Below, in pieces: positions 20,980-30,400 of a stretch of 64,000 bases of DNA. The notes under the pieces were generated by a model that searched no databases, was not told the origin of the DNA, and was given only the letters and a program-made list of their open reading frames with translations. This stretch comes from an uncultured Oscillospiraceae bacterium. Its GTDB lineage: Bacteria > Bacillota > Clostridia > Oscillospirales > Oscillospiraceae. Position 1 is the first letter of the stretch. Each line of letters starts with the position of its first letter. The stretch lies in NCBI GenBank assembly GCA_910588635.1, contig CAJUPW010000002.1, forward strand, positions 62,001-126,000, in the 5' to 3' direction. Position numbers and translations under genes: made by a program.

Positions 20980-21008
20980 ATTATACGACACAGCCGGGAA
21001 AAATGCAA
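20980..21008 (-). promoter_or_regulatory. Promoter of the riboswitch-ribU transcript
   Basis: Minus strand TTGCAT (21008-21003), 17 bases, TATAAT (20985-20980); the transcript would begin about 15 nt before the RFN aptamer. Confidence 0.85.
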
Positions 21009-21044
21009 CCCCCAATTTCAGGCGCAGGGCAAATTGTGGACAAA

Positions 21045-21073
21045 TTGAAAAACTTTGGCTTACCCTCTATGCA
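21045..21073 (+). promoter_or_regulatory. Possible promoter of the pyrH operon
   Basis: TTGAAA at 21045-21050, 17 bases, TATGCA at 21068-21073, 55 bases before pyrH. The match is moderate; AT-rich TATATT/TAAAAT boxes follow at 21086-21096 but lack a good -35. Confidence 0.4.
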
Positions 21074-21127
21074 AACGGTAAAAAATATATTAAAATAGGG
21101 TCAAGAAAAAGAATGGGAGTGATTCCA

Positions 21128-21841
21128 TTGGAGAAGCCAAAGTATAAGCGGGTACTGTTGAAGATCAGCGGCGAGGCCCTGGCGGGGGACGCGTCCAGAG
21201 GGCTGGACTTCCACGTGATCGGCCAGGTGTGCGACGTGGTCAAGCGCTGCGTGGACCTGGGGGTCCAGGTGGGCGTGGTGGTAGGCGGCGGCAACTTCTG
21301 GCGCGGCGTGAAGGACGGCGGCGATGCCATGGAGCGGGTCCGGGCCGACCATATGGGGATGCTGGCCACCTGCATCAACGCCCTGGCTGTGGCCGATGTG
21401 CTGGAGCAGAAGGGGGTGGAGGTCCGGGTGCAGACGGCTATCGCCATGCAGGCCATGGCCGAGCCCTACATCCGCTCCAAGGCCATCCGCCACCTGGAAA
21501 AGGGCCGGGTGGTCATCTTCGGCTGCGGCACGGGCAATCCCTTCTTCTCCACCGACACCGCCGCGGTTCTCCGGGCTGCCGAGATTGACGCGGACGTGAT
21601 TCTGCTGGCCAAGAACATCGACGGGGTCTACTCCGCCGACCCCAAGCTGGACCCCTCCGCCGTCAAGTACGACGCCATTTCCTACGACGATGTGCTTTCC
21701 CAGCACCTGAAGGTGATGGATTCCACCGCCACCTCTCTGTCCATGGACAACAAGATTCCCGTCCTCCTCTTCGCCCTCAAGGACCCGGAGAACATCTTCC
21801 GGGCCGTGATGGGGGAGGCCATCGGGACCATTGTGGGATAA
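21128..21841 (+). CDS. pyrH: UMP kinase (PyrH)
   Basis: Bacterial-type hexameric uridylate kinase of the amino-acid-kinase fold, UMP to UDP. From TTG 21128 it has 237 residues and starts with [19 protein letters not shown], the usual PyrH N-terminus. GGGNFWRG, the ATP/UMP motif [12 protein letters not shown] and [14 protein letters not shown] are present. GGGAG lies 8 bases before the TTG. An in-frame ATG at 21113 would add MGVIP and lies before that site. It is followed by frr as in most bacteria. Confidence 0.93.
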   Translation: MEKPKYKRVLLKISGEALAGDASRGLDFHVIGQVCDVVKRCVDLGVQVGVVVGGGNFWRGVKDGGDAMERVRADHMGMLATCINALAVADVLEQKGVEVRVQTAIAMQAMAEPYIRSKAIRHLEKGRVVIFGCGTGNPFFSTDTAAVLRAAEIDADVILLAKNIDGVYSADPKLDPSAVKYDAISYDDVLSQHLKVMDSTATSLSMDNKIPVLLFALKDPENIFRAVMGEAIGTIVG

Positions 21842-21866
21842 AAAACAAGAAAGGAAGTCATAAACC

Positions 21867-22421
21867 ATGAGCCCTGAGATCGTAAGCTATGACGAGAAAA
21901 TGCAGAAAACCATCGAGGTAGTCAAGAGCAATTTCGCCGCTGTCCGAGCGGGCCGGGCCAACGCCGGCGTGCTGGACCGGATCATGGTGGATTACTACGG
22001 CGCCCCAACCCCGCTGAACCAGGTGGCCAACATCGGCTCTCCCGATCCCCGGACCCTGACCATCCAGCCCTACGATATGTCCTTGCTCAAGGTTATTGAG
22101 AAGGCCATTCAGACCTCTGATCTGGGCATCAACCCCCAGAACGACGGCCGGATTATCCGCCTGGCCTTCCCCCAGCTCACCGAGGAGCGCCGCCGCGACC
22201 TGACAAAGCAGGTGCGCAAGTACGGCGAGGAGGGCAAGGTGGCTCTGCGGAACATCCGCCGGGATGCCATGGACGACATCAAGAAAAAGACAAAGAAGTC
22301 CGAGCTCACCGAGGACGATCAGAAAAAGCTGGAGAAGGAACTCCAGGACATGACTGACAAGCGGTGCAAAGACATCGACGACCTGACCGCCAAGAAGGAA
22401 AAGGAACTCATGGCGGTGTAG
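21867..22421 (+). CDS. frr: Ribosome recycling factor
   Basis: Splits post-termination ribosomes together with EF-G. It has 184 residues, the normal family length, with the tRNA-mimic three-helix domain. Family motifs include KTIEVVKSNFAAVRAGRANAG, PLNQVANIGSPDPRTL, IRLAFPQLTEERRRDL, and VRKYGEEGKVALRNIRRDA. It is 25 bp after pyrH with AAGGAAG upstream. A hairpin array follows its stop. Confidence 0.96.
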   Translation: MSPEIVSYDEKMQKTIEVVKSNFAAVRAGRANAGVLDRIMVDYYGAPTPLNQVANIGSPDPRTLTIQPYDMSLLKVIEKAIQTSDLGINPQNDGRIIRLAFPQLTEERRRDLTKQVRKYGEEGKVALRNIRRDAMDDIKKKTKKSELTEDDQKKLEKELQDMTDKRCKDIDDLTAKKEKELMAV

Positions 22422-22423
22422 TT

Positions 22424-22597
22424 CCATCAAGCGGCAGAGCCGCTTGATGGAGGGAGCTGCGGCCCGGCTGCATGCGCCTTGCAGGCGTACTTGCGGGCCG
22501 AGGAGTGTTTTTGAAACGGCAAAGCCGTCCCAAAAACGGATTTGATTTTATTTCGCCGCCTGTGGGCGGCGAAACTCCTGCGGAGGGCTTTTCTCCG
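22424..22597. repeat. Array of five hairpins between frr and uppS
   Basis: Five consecutive inverted repeats fill this 174-bp stretch: a 12-bp perfect stem (22424-22450), a two-tier stem CGGCCCG / CGGGCCG with inner GCGCCT / AGGCGT (22460-22500), GTTTTTG..ACGGC / GCCGT..CAAAAAC (about 22507-22537), a 10-bp stem TTTCGCCGCC / GGCGGCGAAA (22551-22574) and CGGAG / CTCCG (22581-22597). No ORF or long T-run. The first stem may act as a weak terminator for pyrH-frr. Confidence 0.7.
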
Positions 22598-22623
22598 TAG
22601 AACGACACAAAGGAGCGACCGCG

Positions 22624-23373
22624 ATGGCCCTCTTTCCGAAAAAGACCGAACCGGCGCGGCCACAGGCGGACCTCACCCGTCTGCCCCGGCATATCGCCAT
22701 CATCATGGACGGCAACGGCCGCTGGGCCAAGAAGCGCGGCCTGCCCCGGACGGCGGGCCACGCCGCCGGAGCGGAGACCTTCCGCACCATCGCCACCTAC
22801 TGCAAGGAGATCGGCCTTGAGTACCTCACCGTCTACGCCTTCTCCTCCGAGAACTGGAAACGCCCGGAGGAGGAGGTGGGGGCCATCATGGGGCTTTTGA
22901 AGAAGTACCTGCTGGAGGCCATCAGCCGCATGGAGCGGGACCGGGTAAAAATGGAGTTTTTCGGCGACCTGTCCCCTCTCACCCCGGAGCTGCGCCGGCT
23001 GTGTGAGCGCACCCGGGAAATTTCAAGGCACTACGAGGGCTGTCAGGTGAACGTCTGCCTCAATTACGGCGGCCGGGACGACATCGTTCAGGCGGCCAAG
23101 GCTTTCGCTCTGGACTGCGCGGAAGGCAAAGCCGATCCCAACCATCTGAGCGCGGACCAATTTGGCGGCTACCTCTACTCAAAGGGCATCCCGGACCCGG
23201 ACCTGATTATCCGCACCAGCGGGGAGCTGCGGCTGTCCAACTTCCTGCTGTGGCAGGCGGCCTATTCCGAATTCTATATTACCGACGTGCTGTGGCCCGA
23301 CTTCTCCAAGGAGGAGCTCCACCGGGCCATCGCGTCCTATCAGAGCCGGGACCGCCGGTTTGGAGGTGTGTGA
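22624..23373 (+). CDS. uppS: Undecaprenyl diphosphate synthase (UppS)
   Basis: cis-prenyltransferase that builds C55-PP, the lipid carrier precursor for peptidoglycan. It has 249 residues. The motif HIAIIMDGNGRWAKKRG contains catalytic Asp29, followed by GHAAGAETFRTI, YLTVYAFSSENWKRP and the C-terminal RTSGELRLSNFLLWQ and YSEFYITDVLWPDF. AAAGGAGCG precedes the ATG. It overlaps into cdsA spacing of one base. Confidence 0.96.
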   Translation: MALFPKKTEPARPQADLTRLPRHIAIIMDGNGRWAKKRGLPRTAGHAAGAETFRTIATYCKEIGLEYLTVYAFSSENWKRPEEEVGAIMGLLKKYLLEAISRMERDRVKMEFFGDLSPLTPELRRLCERTREISRHYEGCQVNVCLNYGGRDDIVQAAKAFALDCAEGKADPNHLSADQFGGYLYSKGIPDPDLIIRTSGELRLSNFLLWQAAYSEFYITDVLWPDFSKEELHRAIASYQSRDRRFGGV

Positions 23374-23374
23374 T

Positions 23375-24193
23375 TTGGCAACTCGCATTATTGTGGGCCT
23401 GGCCCTGGGCCCGGCTTTCCTGGCCGCCCTGTTCCTCCTGCCGCCCATGGGTCTGGCCGTGGTGGCGGCTGCCATCGCGGGGACAGCCTCCTTCGAGCTG
23501 CTGCGGGCCACCCGGGTGGCCCACCATAACGGTATGTACATCTTTACCGCCGCTGCCGCCGTCCTTATCCCCCTGGGCCACGGCCTGGGTTATGGAAGCT
23601 GGACAGCCAGGGCGGCGGCTATCCTGCTGATGGCGGCCCTGTTTCTCCCGGCTTTGCGCCTGTACGGCACCGGCGGAGAGGTCAGGTTTGAGCACATCTT
23701 GGTCTGCCTCTTCGGCGGTGTGGGTATCCCCCTGTTTCTGTCCGCCCTGGTGCAGCTTAAGGGGGTTGAGAACGGGCGGTTTTTTGTCCTGCTCCCTGTG
23801 GTCTGTGCCTTCACCACCGATATCGGGGCTTACTTCTTCGGCGTTTTCCTGGGAAAACACCGGGGAATCACTCAGGTCAGCCCCAACAAGTCCCTGGAGG
23901 GCTACATCGGCGGCATTTTTACCGGCTGCCTGTGCATGCTGCTTTACGGCTGGCTGGTGGAGCGGTTCGGCGGCGTCCAGGTTAAATTGCCTGTTATGGC
24001 TCTCTACGGCCTGCTGGGCAGCGCCATTACCGAAATCGGTGATCTGTCCTTTTCCCTCATCAAACGGCAGTACGGGGTGAAGGACTACGGCACCCTCCTG
24101 CCCGGCCACGGCGGGATGCTGGACCGCTTTGACTCCACCATTTTCGCCGCCCCCATGATGCTGCTGCTGGCAGAGATATTACCGGCGTTTTAA
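23375..24193 (+). CDS. cdsA: Phosphatidate cytidylyltransferase (CdsA)
   Basis: Integral membrane enzyme that converts phosphatidic acid plus CTP to CDP-diacylglycerol for phospholipid synthesis. It has 272 residues with about seven to eight membrane helices. The family signature near the C-terminus reads SLIKRQYGVKDYGTLLPGHG followed by GMLDRFDS. The TTG at 23375 is chosen since GGAGGTG lies 6 bases upstream; the earlier TTG at 23360 precedes that site. It directly follows uppS. Confidence 0.93.
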   Translation: MATRIIVGLALGPAFLAALFLLPPMGLAVVAAAIAGTASFELLRATRVAHHNGMYIFTAAAAVLIPLGHGLGYGSWTARAAAILLMAALFLPALRLYGTGGEVRFEHILVCLFGGVGIPLFLSALVQLKGVENGRFFVLLPVVCAFTTDIGAYFFGVFLGKHRGITQVSPNKSLEGYIGGIFTGCLCMLLYGWLVERFGGVQVKLPVMALYGLLGSAITEIGDLSFSLIKRQYGVKDYGTLLPGHGGMLDRFDSTIFAAPMMLLLAEILPAF

Positions 24194-24204
24194 GGAGAAC
24201 GAGT

Positions 24205-25341
24205 ATGAGCAAAAAAGTTGCGGTTTTAGGTTCCACCGGCTCTATCGGGCGGCAGTCATTGGACGTGATTGCCGCCTGCGGCATGGAGGCGGCGGCGCTG
24301 GCGGCCAACTCCAGCGTGAAGCGGATGGAGGAGCAGGCCCGGCAATTCAAGCCCTCCATCGCCGCCCTGGCCGACGAGAAGGCCGCCGCCGATCTGCGGG
24401 CGCGGCTGGCGGACACCAGCGTCCGCGTTCTCGGCGGGCTGGAGGGCGTGCTGGAGGCGGCCACCTTTTCCAGCGCGGACACGGTTATCGCCGCCCTGGT
24501 GGGTATGGCGGGGCTGCGGCCCACCCTGGCCTCCATCCGGGAGGGCAAGCGGGTGTGCCTGGCTAACAAGGAGACCCTGGTTTGCGCCGGGCCGCTGGTG
24601 CTGGAGGAGGCCCAGGATTACGGGGCTAGGCTCTACCCCGTGGATTCGGAGCACTCCGCCATTTTCCAGTGCCTGGAGAGCAACCGGGACAGGGGCGAGG
24701 TCAAGCGGCTGATCCTCACCTGCTCCGGCGGGCCCTTCTACGGCAGAAAGCGGGAGGAACTGGTTGACATAACGGTTGAGGACGCCCTGAGACACCCCAA
24801 CTGGTCCATGGGCGCTAAAATCACGGTAGACTCGGCCACGCTGATGAACAAGGGGCTGGAAGTGATCGAGGCCATGCACCTGTACCACATGCCCGTGGAA
24901 AAAATTTCCGTGGTCATTCACCGGGAGAGTATCATTCACTCCCTGGTGGAATACTGTGATAATGCCATGCTGGCGCAGCTGGGGGCCCCGGACATGCGCC
25001 TGCCCATCCAGTACGCCCTGACCTACCCCGGGCGGGTGTCCGGACCGTCCACACCGCTGGACCTGTGGAACTGCGGGCCCCTTACTTTCGGCGCACCCGA
25101 TTTGGAGGCGTTTCCCTGTCTGGCTCTGGCCCTTGAGGCGGCAAAGACCGGCGGCACCGCCGGCGCTATCCTCAATGGGGCCAACGAGGGGGCGGTGGCC
25201 CAGTTCCTGGCGGGGAAGATCGGCTTTCTGGACATCCCCGCCAAGGTGGAGAAGGCGTTGTCCCAGATCAAGGCGGTGCAGAACCCGGCCATGCAGGACA
25301 TCCTGGACGCCGACAGGGCGGCCCGGGAAATAGTTATGTAA
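24205..25341 (+). CDS. dxr: 1-deoxy-D-xylulose 5-phosphate reductoisomerase (Dxr/IspC)
   Basis: NADPH enzyme of the MEP isoprenoid pathway, DXP to MEP. It has 378 residues. The NADPH loop is VLGSTGSIGRQSLDV at 6-20, with LANKETLVCAG, the metal/substrate motif YPVDSEHSAIFQCL, SCSGGPF-type TCSGGPFYG, MGAKITVDSATLMNKGLEVIE and the flexible-loop region HRESIIHSLVEYCD. It supplies the isoprenoids used by UppS. ispG, another MEP gene, is two genes downstream. Confidence 0.96.
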   Translation: MSKKVAVLGSTGSIGRQSLDVIAACGMEAAALAANSSVKRMEEQARQFKPSIAALADEKAAADLRARLADTSVRVLGGLEGVLEAATFSSADTVIAALVGMAGLRPTLASIREGKRVCLANKETLVCAGPLVLEEAQDYGARLYPVDSEHSAIFQCLESNRDRGEVKRLILTCSGGPFYGRKREELVDITVEDALRHPNWSMGAKITVDSATLMNKGLEVIEAMHLYHMPVEKISVVIHRESIIHSLVEYCDNAMLAQLGAPDMRLPIQYALTYPGRVSGPSTPLDLWNCGPLTFGAPDLEAFPCLALALEAAKTGGTAGAILNGANEGAVAQFLAGKIGFLDIPAKVEKALSQIKAVQNPAMQDILDADRAAREIVM

Positions 25342-25363
25342 ACTAATTGGAGGCACTTTTCCT

Positions 25364-26428
25364 ATGCTCTATATCATTGTCGCGATCCTGATTTTCGGTA
25401 TCCTGGTGGCCACCCACGAGCTGGGTCACTTCGCCACCGCCAAGCTGTTGGGGGTGAGGGTAAACGAATTTGCCGTGGGCATGGGTCCCGCCCTGCTCAA
25501 ATGGGGAAAGGGGGAGACCCTCTACAGCCTGCGGGCCCTCCCAGTCGGCGGCTTCTGCGCTCTGGAGGGGGATGACGAGGAGTCCGCCGATCCCCGGTCC
25601 TTCGGCAAAGCGGCCTGGTGGAAGAAGATCGTCATCCTGTGCGCCGGGGCCTTTATGAACTTTATCACCGGCGTAATCGTAATGGCGATTCTCTATGCCC
25701 CGGCCACCGGCTTCCGGGCGGAGGTCTACGGCGGGCCGCTGGAGGGCTACGGCACCGAGGACTGCGGTCTGCTGGCGGGAGACAGGTTCCTGTCGGTGGA
25801 TGGCCACAAGGTGCTGGTCTACGGAAACGCCCGCTTCTACCTGGACCGGGCGGGGGAGGACATCGACTTTGTAGTGGAGCGGGACGGGGAACAGGTGGAG
25901 CTGAAGGGCGTCCACCTGCCCTACCAGGAGCGTACCGATGAAGAGGGCGTCTACACCCGCCTGCGGGGGCTGACCATGGCGGCCACGGCGGACCCCGCCA
26001 CGTTCTTCGGTAAGCTGGGCTACGCCTGGAACACCTGTATCGATTTTGTCCGGGTGGCATGGGTCAGCCTGGGCGATATTTTCACCGGGGCGGTTGGCCT
26101 GCGGGACCTGTCCGGGCCGGTGGGTATCGTGAACATGATGGGGGAGGTGGGCAGTCAGTCCCCCACCCTCTTCGACGCCGCCTGGAACCTGGGCTATCTG
26201 GCGGCCTTCATTGCCGTCAATCTGGCGGTGATGAACCTGCTCCCTTTGCCCGCCCTGGACGGGGGCCGGGTGTTCTTTCTGGCGCTGAACGGGGTGATTT
26301 ACGGCCTATTCCGGAAGAAAATCGACGCGAAATACGAGGGCTACGTCCATCTGGCCGGCCTGGCAGCGCTGATGTGCCTGATGCTGGCCGTCACCCTCAG
26401 CGACGTGGGCAAGCTGTTCGGGAGGTAG
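25364..26428 (+). CDS. rseP: RIP metalloprotease, RseP/SpoIVFB-type site-2 protease
   Basis: Membrane-embedded zinc protease that cleaves single-pass membrane proteins such as anti-sigma factors and signal-peptide remnants. It has 354 residues. The HELGH site lies in the first helix (H18, E19, H22). A central soluble segment, about 110-200, holds a PDZ-like domain (GLLAGDRFLSVDGHKV). The third zinc ligand lies in NLLPLPALDGGRVFF near the C-terminus. A candidate partner is the anti-sigma factor at 35859, though no linkage is shown. Confidence 0.92.
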   Translation: MLYIIVAILIFGILVATHELGHFATAKLLGVRVNEFAVGMGPALLKWGKGETLYSLRALPVGGFCALEGDDEESADPRSFGKAAWWKKIVILCAGAFMNFITGVIVMAILYAPATGFRAEVYGGPLEGYGTEDCGLLAGDRFLSVDGHKVLVYGNARFYLDRAGEDIDFVVERDGEQVELKGVHLPYQERTDEEGVYTRLRGLTMAATADPATFFGKLGYAWNTCIDFVRVAWVSLGDIFTGAVGLRDLSGPVGIVNMMGEVGSQSPTLFDAAWNLGYLAAFIAVNLAVMNLLPLPALDGGRVFFLALNGVIYGLFRKKIDAKYEGYVHLAGLAALMCLMLAVTLSDVGKLFGR

Positions 26429-26431
26429 CTT

Positions 26432-27469
26432 ATGACAAAACAGATCAATGTGGGCGGCGTCCTCATCGGCGGGGGCGCCCCCGTTACCATTCAGTCCATG
26501 TGCAGCATCCCCACCCAGGACGTGGAGGCCACGCTGAGGCAGATCAGGGAGCTGGCCGCCGCCGGATGCGAGATCATCCGGGTGGCAGTCCCGGATATGG
26601 AAGCCGCTCATGCGGTGGGGAGAATCAAGGAGCACAGCCCCATCCCCGTGGTAGTGGACATCCACTTCGACTACAAGCTGGCCCTGGAGGCCATCGCGGC
26701 CGGGGCGGACAAGGTGCGCATCAACCCGGGCAACATCGGGGGAGAGGACAAGGTCAAGGCGGTGGCGGAGGCCTGCCGCCTGCATAACATTCCCATTCGC
26801 ATCGGGGTGAACGGCGGCTCTCTGGAAAAGCCGATTTTGGCCAAATACGGCAAAATCTGCCCCGAGGCCATGGTGGAGTCCGCCTTCGGGCACATCCGCC
26901 TGCTGAACAAATTTGATTTTGATGATATCTGTGTCTCACTCAAGTCGTCCAGTGTGCCGGTTACCATGCGGGCCTATCAGCTCATGGGGGAGCGGAGCGG
27001 CTACCCCATGCACATCGGCGTCACCGAGGCGGGCACCGTGCGCATGGGCACCCTCAAGTCCGCTGTGGGCATCGGGGGCCTGCTGGCCCTGGGGATCGGC
27101 GACACCATGCGGGTGTCCCTGTCCGCCGACCCGGTGGAGGAGGTCTACGCGGCCCGGGATATTCTCAAGGCCGCCGGAGTGCGGAGGGAGGGTCCGGAAT
27201 TGGTGTCCTGCCCCACCTGCGGGAGGACAAGGATCGACCTGATATCCCTGGCCAATCAGGTGGAGGAACGGCTGAAATCCGTGGATAAGCCCATCACCGT
27301 GGCCGTCATGGGCTGCGCCGTCAATGGACCCGGGGAGGCCAGGTCCGCCGACTGCGGCATCGCCGGAGGAATCGGCGAGGGCCTGCTGTTCCAGAAGGGG
27401 GAGATTGTGAAGAAGGTTCCCCAGGACCGGCTGGTGGACGAGCTGTTTGCCTTGATCGAGAGGCTGTAA
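26432..27469 (+). CDS. ispG: 4-hydroxy-3-methylbut-2-enyl diphosphate synthase (IspG/GcpE)
   Basis: 4Fe-4S enzyme of the MEP pathway, MEcPP to HMBPP. It has 345 residues, the bacterial two-domain form: an N-terminal TIM barrel (VTIQSMCSIPTQDVEATLRQ at about 16-35) and a C-terminal reductase-like domain with cluster cysteines in SCPTCGRTRIDL and MGCAVNGPGEA. It is 3 bp after rseP and 14 bp before polC. Confidence 0.96.
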   Translation: MTKQINVGGVLIGGGAPVTIQSMCSIPTQDVEATLRQIRELAAAGCEIIRVAVPDMEAAHAVGRIKEHSPIPVVVDIHFDYKLALEAIAAGADKVRINPGNIGGEDKVKAVAEACRLHNIPIRIGVNGGSLEKPILAKYGKICPEAMVESAFGHIRLLNKFDFDDICVSLKSSSVPVTMRAYQLMGERSGYPMHIGVTEAGTVRMGTLKSAVGIGGLLALGIGDTMRVSLSADPVEEVYAARDILKAAGVRREGPELVSCPTCGRTRIDLISLANQVEERLKSVDKPITVAVMGCAVNGPGEARSADCGIAGGIGEGLLFQKGEIVKKVPQDRLVDELFALIERL

Positions 27470-27483
27470 AGGAGAGCGACCAA

Positions 27484-30400
27484 ATGCCCCAGAAGATACC
27501 GTTTTTACAGATGTTTGCCGCCTTGCGCCAGTGGACCGAGCTGTCCAATGGCGTGGAGTGCTGGTTCATTCTGTCCGCCGCCATCGACAAACACAGCCGC
27601 AGCGCCAAGGTCATGGTGGAGGGGGCCTCCGGAGCCGGTCCCAACCTGATCGTCCAGGCGGAGGAGGCGCTGTGTAGGGCCTACGGTCTGAACAGCGTGA
27701 AGATTGAGGCGGCGCCTGATGTGGAGGAAAAGATTGTAAACCGAGAAAAAAATATAGATGACAAAAAGAGGCCGGAAGAACTGAAGCCACTGGAGGACAG
27801 GACTTTTCAAGATGTAGACCGTGGAGAAAAAACGGTAGACAACGCCTTTGCACGCACTGAGGCCATCCGCCGGGCGGCCTTGCAGAAAAGCGCCCGCGTT
27901 GCCGCCCCTGTCAAGGGAGACAAGAAGCACGGAGGAAAGGCGATTTTTGGCAAACCCGTCACAAAAGCCCCTGCCCCTATTGGTGAGCTGGAGCTGGACA
28001 TGGGCATGGTGGTGGTGGAGGGGGATGTTTTTGCCATCGACAACCGAGAGCTGAAAAAGCGGGGGGCCTGGGTGGTGGCCTTCGATATGACCGACTACAC
28101 CGGCTCTATCCGGGTGAACAAGTTTTTTCCCGGCGAGGAGGGCAAGCCCCTGGTAGACGGCATCAAAAAGGGAATGCGCGTCAAGGTCCAGGGCCGTCTG
28201 AACATGGACCGATTTTACGGCGACATGGTGCTGGAGCCGGTGGCAGTCACCGCTGCGGAGAAGAAAATGAAGGAGGACACCGCCCCCGAGAAGCGGGTGG
28301 AGCTCCACCTCCACACCACCATGTCCACTATGGACGCTCTCACCAGCGTGGGGCCCAAGCTTGGCCCGGACAAGAACGTGGTCAAGCGGGCGGAGGCCTG
28401 GGGACACCCGGCCATTGCCATCACCGACCACGGGGTGGCCCAGTCCTTCCCCGACGCCTGGCACTCGTCTAAGAAGATCAAGATTTTATACGGCGTGGAG
28501 GCCTATTTCATCAACGATGTGGACGACCGGGTGGCCGTCCACGGAGAGACCGACGCCCCCTTTGACGGTGAAATCGTCTGCTTTGACATTGAGACCACCG
28601 GCCTGAATAAAAAGTATGAGGTCATCATTGAGATTGGCGCGGTGGTACTGAAAAATGGGGAGATCACGGACACCTTCAACACCTTCGTCTCTCCAGGGCG
28701 GATTTTACCCCCGGAGATCATCCGTCTCACCGGCATCACCGACGAGATGCTGGAGGGAGCGCCCTCTCAGGAGGAGGCCTTGCGCGCTTTTCTGGCCTTT
28801 GCCGGGGACCGGCCCCTGGCCGCCCACAACGCCGACTTCGACATGGGCTTCATCGCCGCCGGCTGCCGGAAATATGGGATTCCCTTCCGCAGCCCCTCGG
28901 TGGACAGCCTGATTCTGGCTCAGAACCTGCTGCCCGAGCTGGGCAAATACAAGCTGGATATTGTGGCGGAGCACCTTCGTCTGCCCGCCTTCAACCACCA
29001 CCGGGCCAGCGACGACGCGGCCACGGTGGCCTATATGCTGCCTTGCTTTTTCAAAAAGTTGGAGGCGGCAGGCTACCATAACCTGTCTGAAATCAACCCC
29101 TACATGACAACCCTTCGGGGAAAGGGAAAGGCCAAGCGCCAGCCCAAGCACCTGATCGTGCTGGCCAAGAACCAGACCGGCCTGCGCAACCTGTACAAGC
29201 TGATCTCCCTGTCCCACCTGGAGCACTTCAAGCGCTACCCCATCATGCCCAAGTCGCTCATCAACGCCAACCGGGAGGGGCTCATCCTGGGCTCCGCCTG
29301 TGAGGCGGGGGAGCTGTTCCGGGCGCTGGCCGACGGCAGGGACTGGGAGGAGCTGAAGCGCATCGCCTCCTGGTACGACTATCTGGAGATTCAGCCCGTC
29401 TGCAACAATATGTTCATGCTCCGCAGGGGGATGGTCCGGTCCGAGGAGGAGCTGCGGGACTTTAACCGGGATATCGTCCGCCTGGGAGAGGAACTGGGCA
29501 AGCCGGTGTGCGCCACCGGGGACGTCCACTTCCTAGACCCGGAGGATGAAATTTACCGCCACATTCTGCTGGCCTCCAAGGGCTTTGAGGACGCGGACGA
29601 GGATTTGCCCATCTATTTCAGGACCACCGATGAGATGCTCCGGGAATTTGCCTATTTAGGCGAAAAAAAGGCCTATGAGGTGGTGGTGGCCAACACCAAC
29701 CTCATCGCCAGCTGGTGCGACCCCATTGAGCCGCTGCCCCAGGGTCTGTTTGCCCCCAAGCTGGAGGATTCCGACGGGGAGCTGAAACGGCTTGTCTGGG
29801 GCAAGGCCCACGAGCTCTACGGGGAGAACCCGCCCCAGGTCGTGGTGGACCGCATCGAGGCGGAGCTGGGAGACATCATCCGCTGCAAGTACGACGTGAT
29901 CTACATGTCCGCCCAAAAATTAGTGCAGAACTCTCTGGAGCACGGCTACCTGGTGGGCTCCAGGGGGTCGGTGGGCTCGTCCCTGGTGGCCTTTATGTCG
30001 GGAATCACCGAGGTCAACTCCCTTCCCGCCCACTACCGCTGCCCCAAGTGCAAGCACACCGATTTCGACTACGCACGGGACCCGGACCACCTGTTTGGCT
30101 GCGGGGCGGACATGCCCGACGCTTTTTGTCCCGTCTGCGGGACCAAATACGCCAAGGACGGCTTCAACATCCCCTTTGAGACCTTTTTGGGATTCGGCGG
30201 CGACAAGGTGCCCGATATCGACCTGAACTTTTCGGGGGAGTACCAGTCCAGCGCCCACAAATACACCTTCGAGCTCTTCGGACAGACCCACGTGTTCCGG
30301 GCGGGGACCATCGGTACGGTGGCGGAAAAGACCGCCTTCGGCTATGTGAAGAAGTACCTGGAGGAGAAGGGCGTCACAGCCTCCAAGGCGGAGGAGAACC

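Noticed and set aside
23360..23374. Upstream TTG start for cdsA
   Set aside because: It lies before the GGAGGTG ribosome site; the TTG at 23375 has correct spacing.
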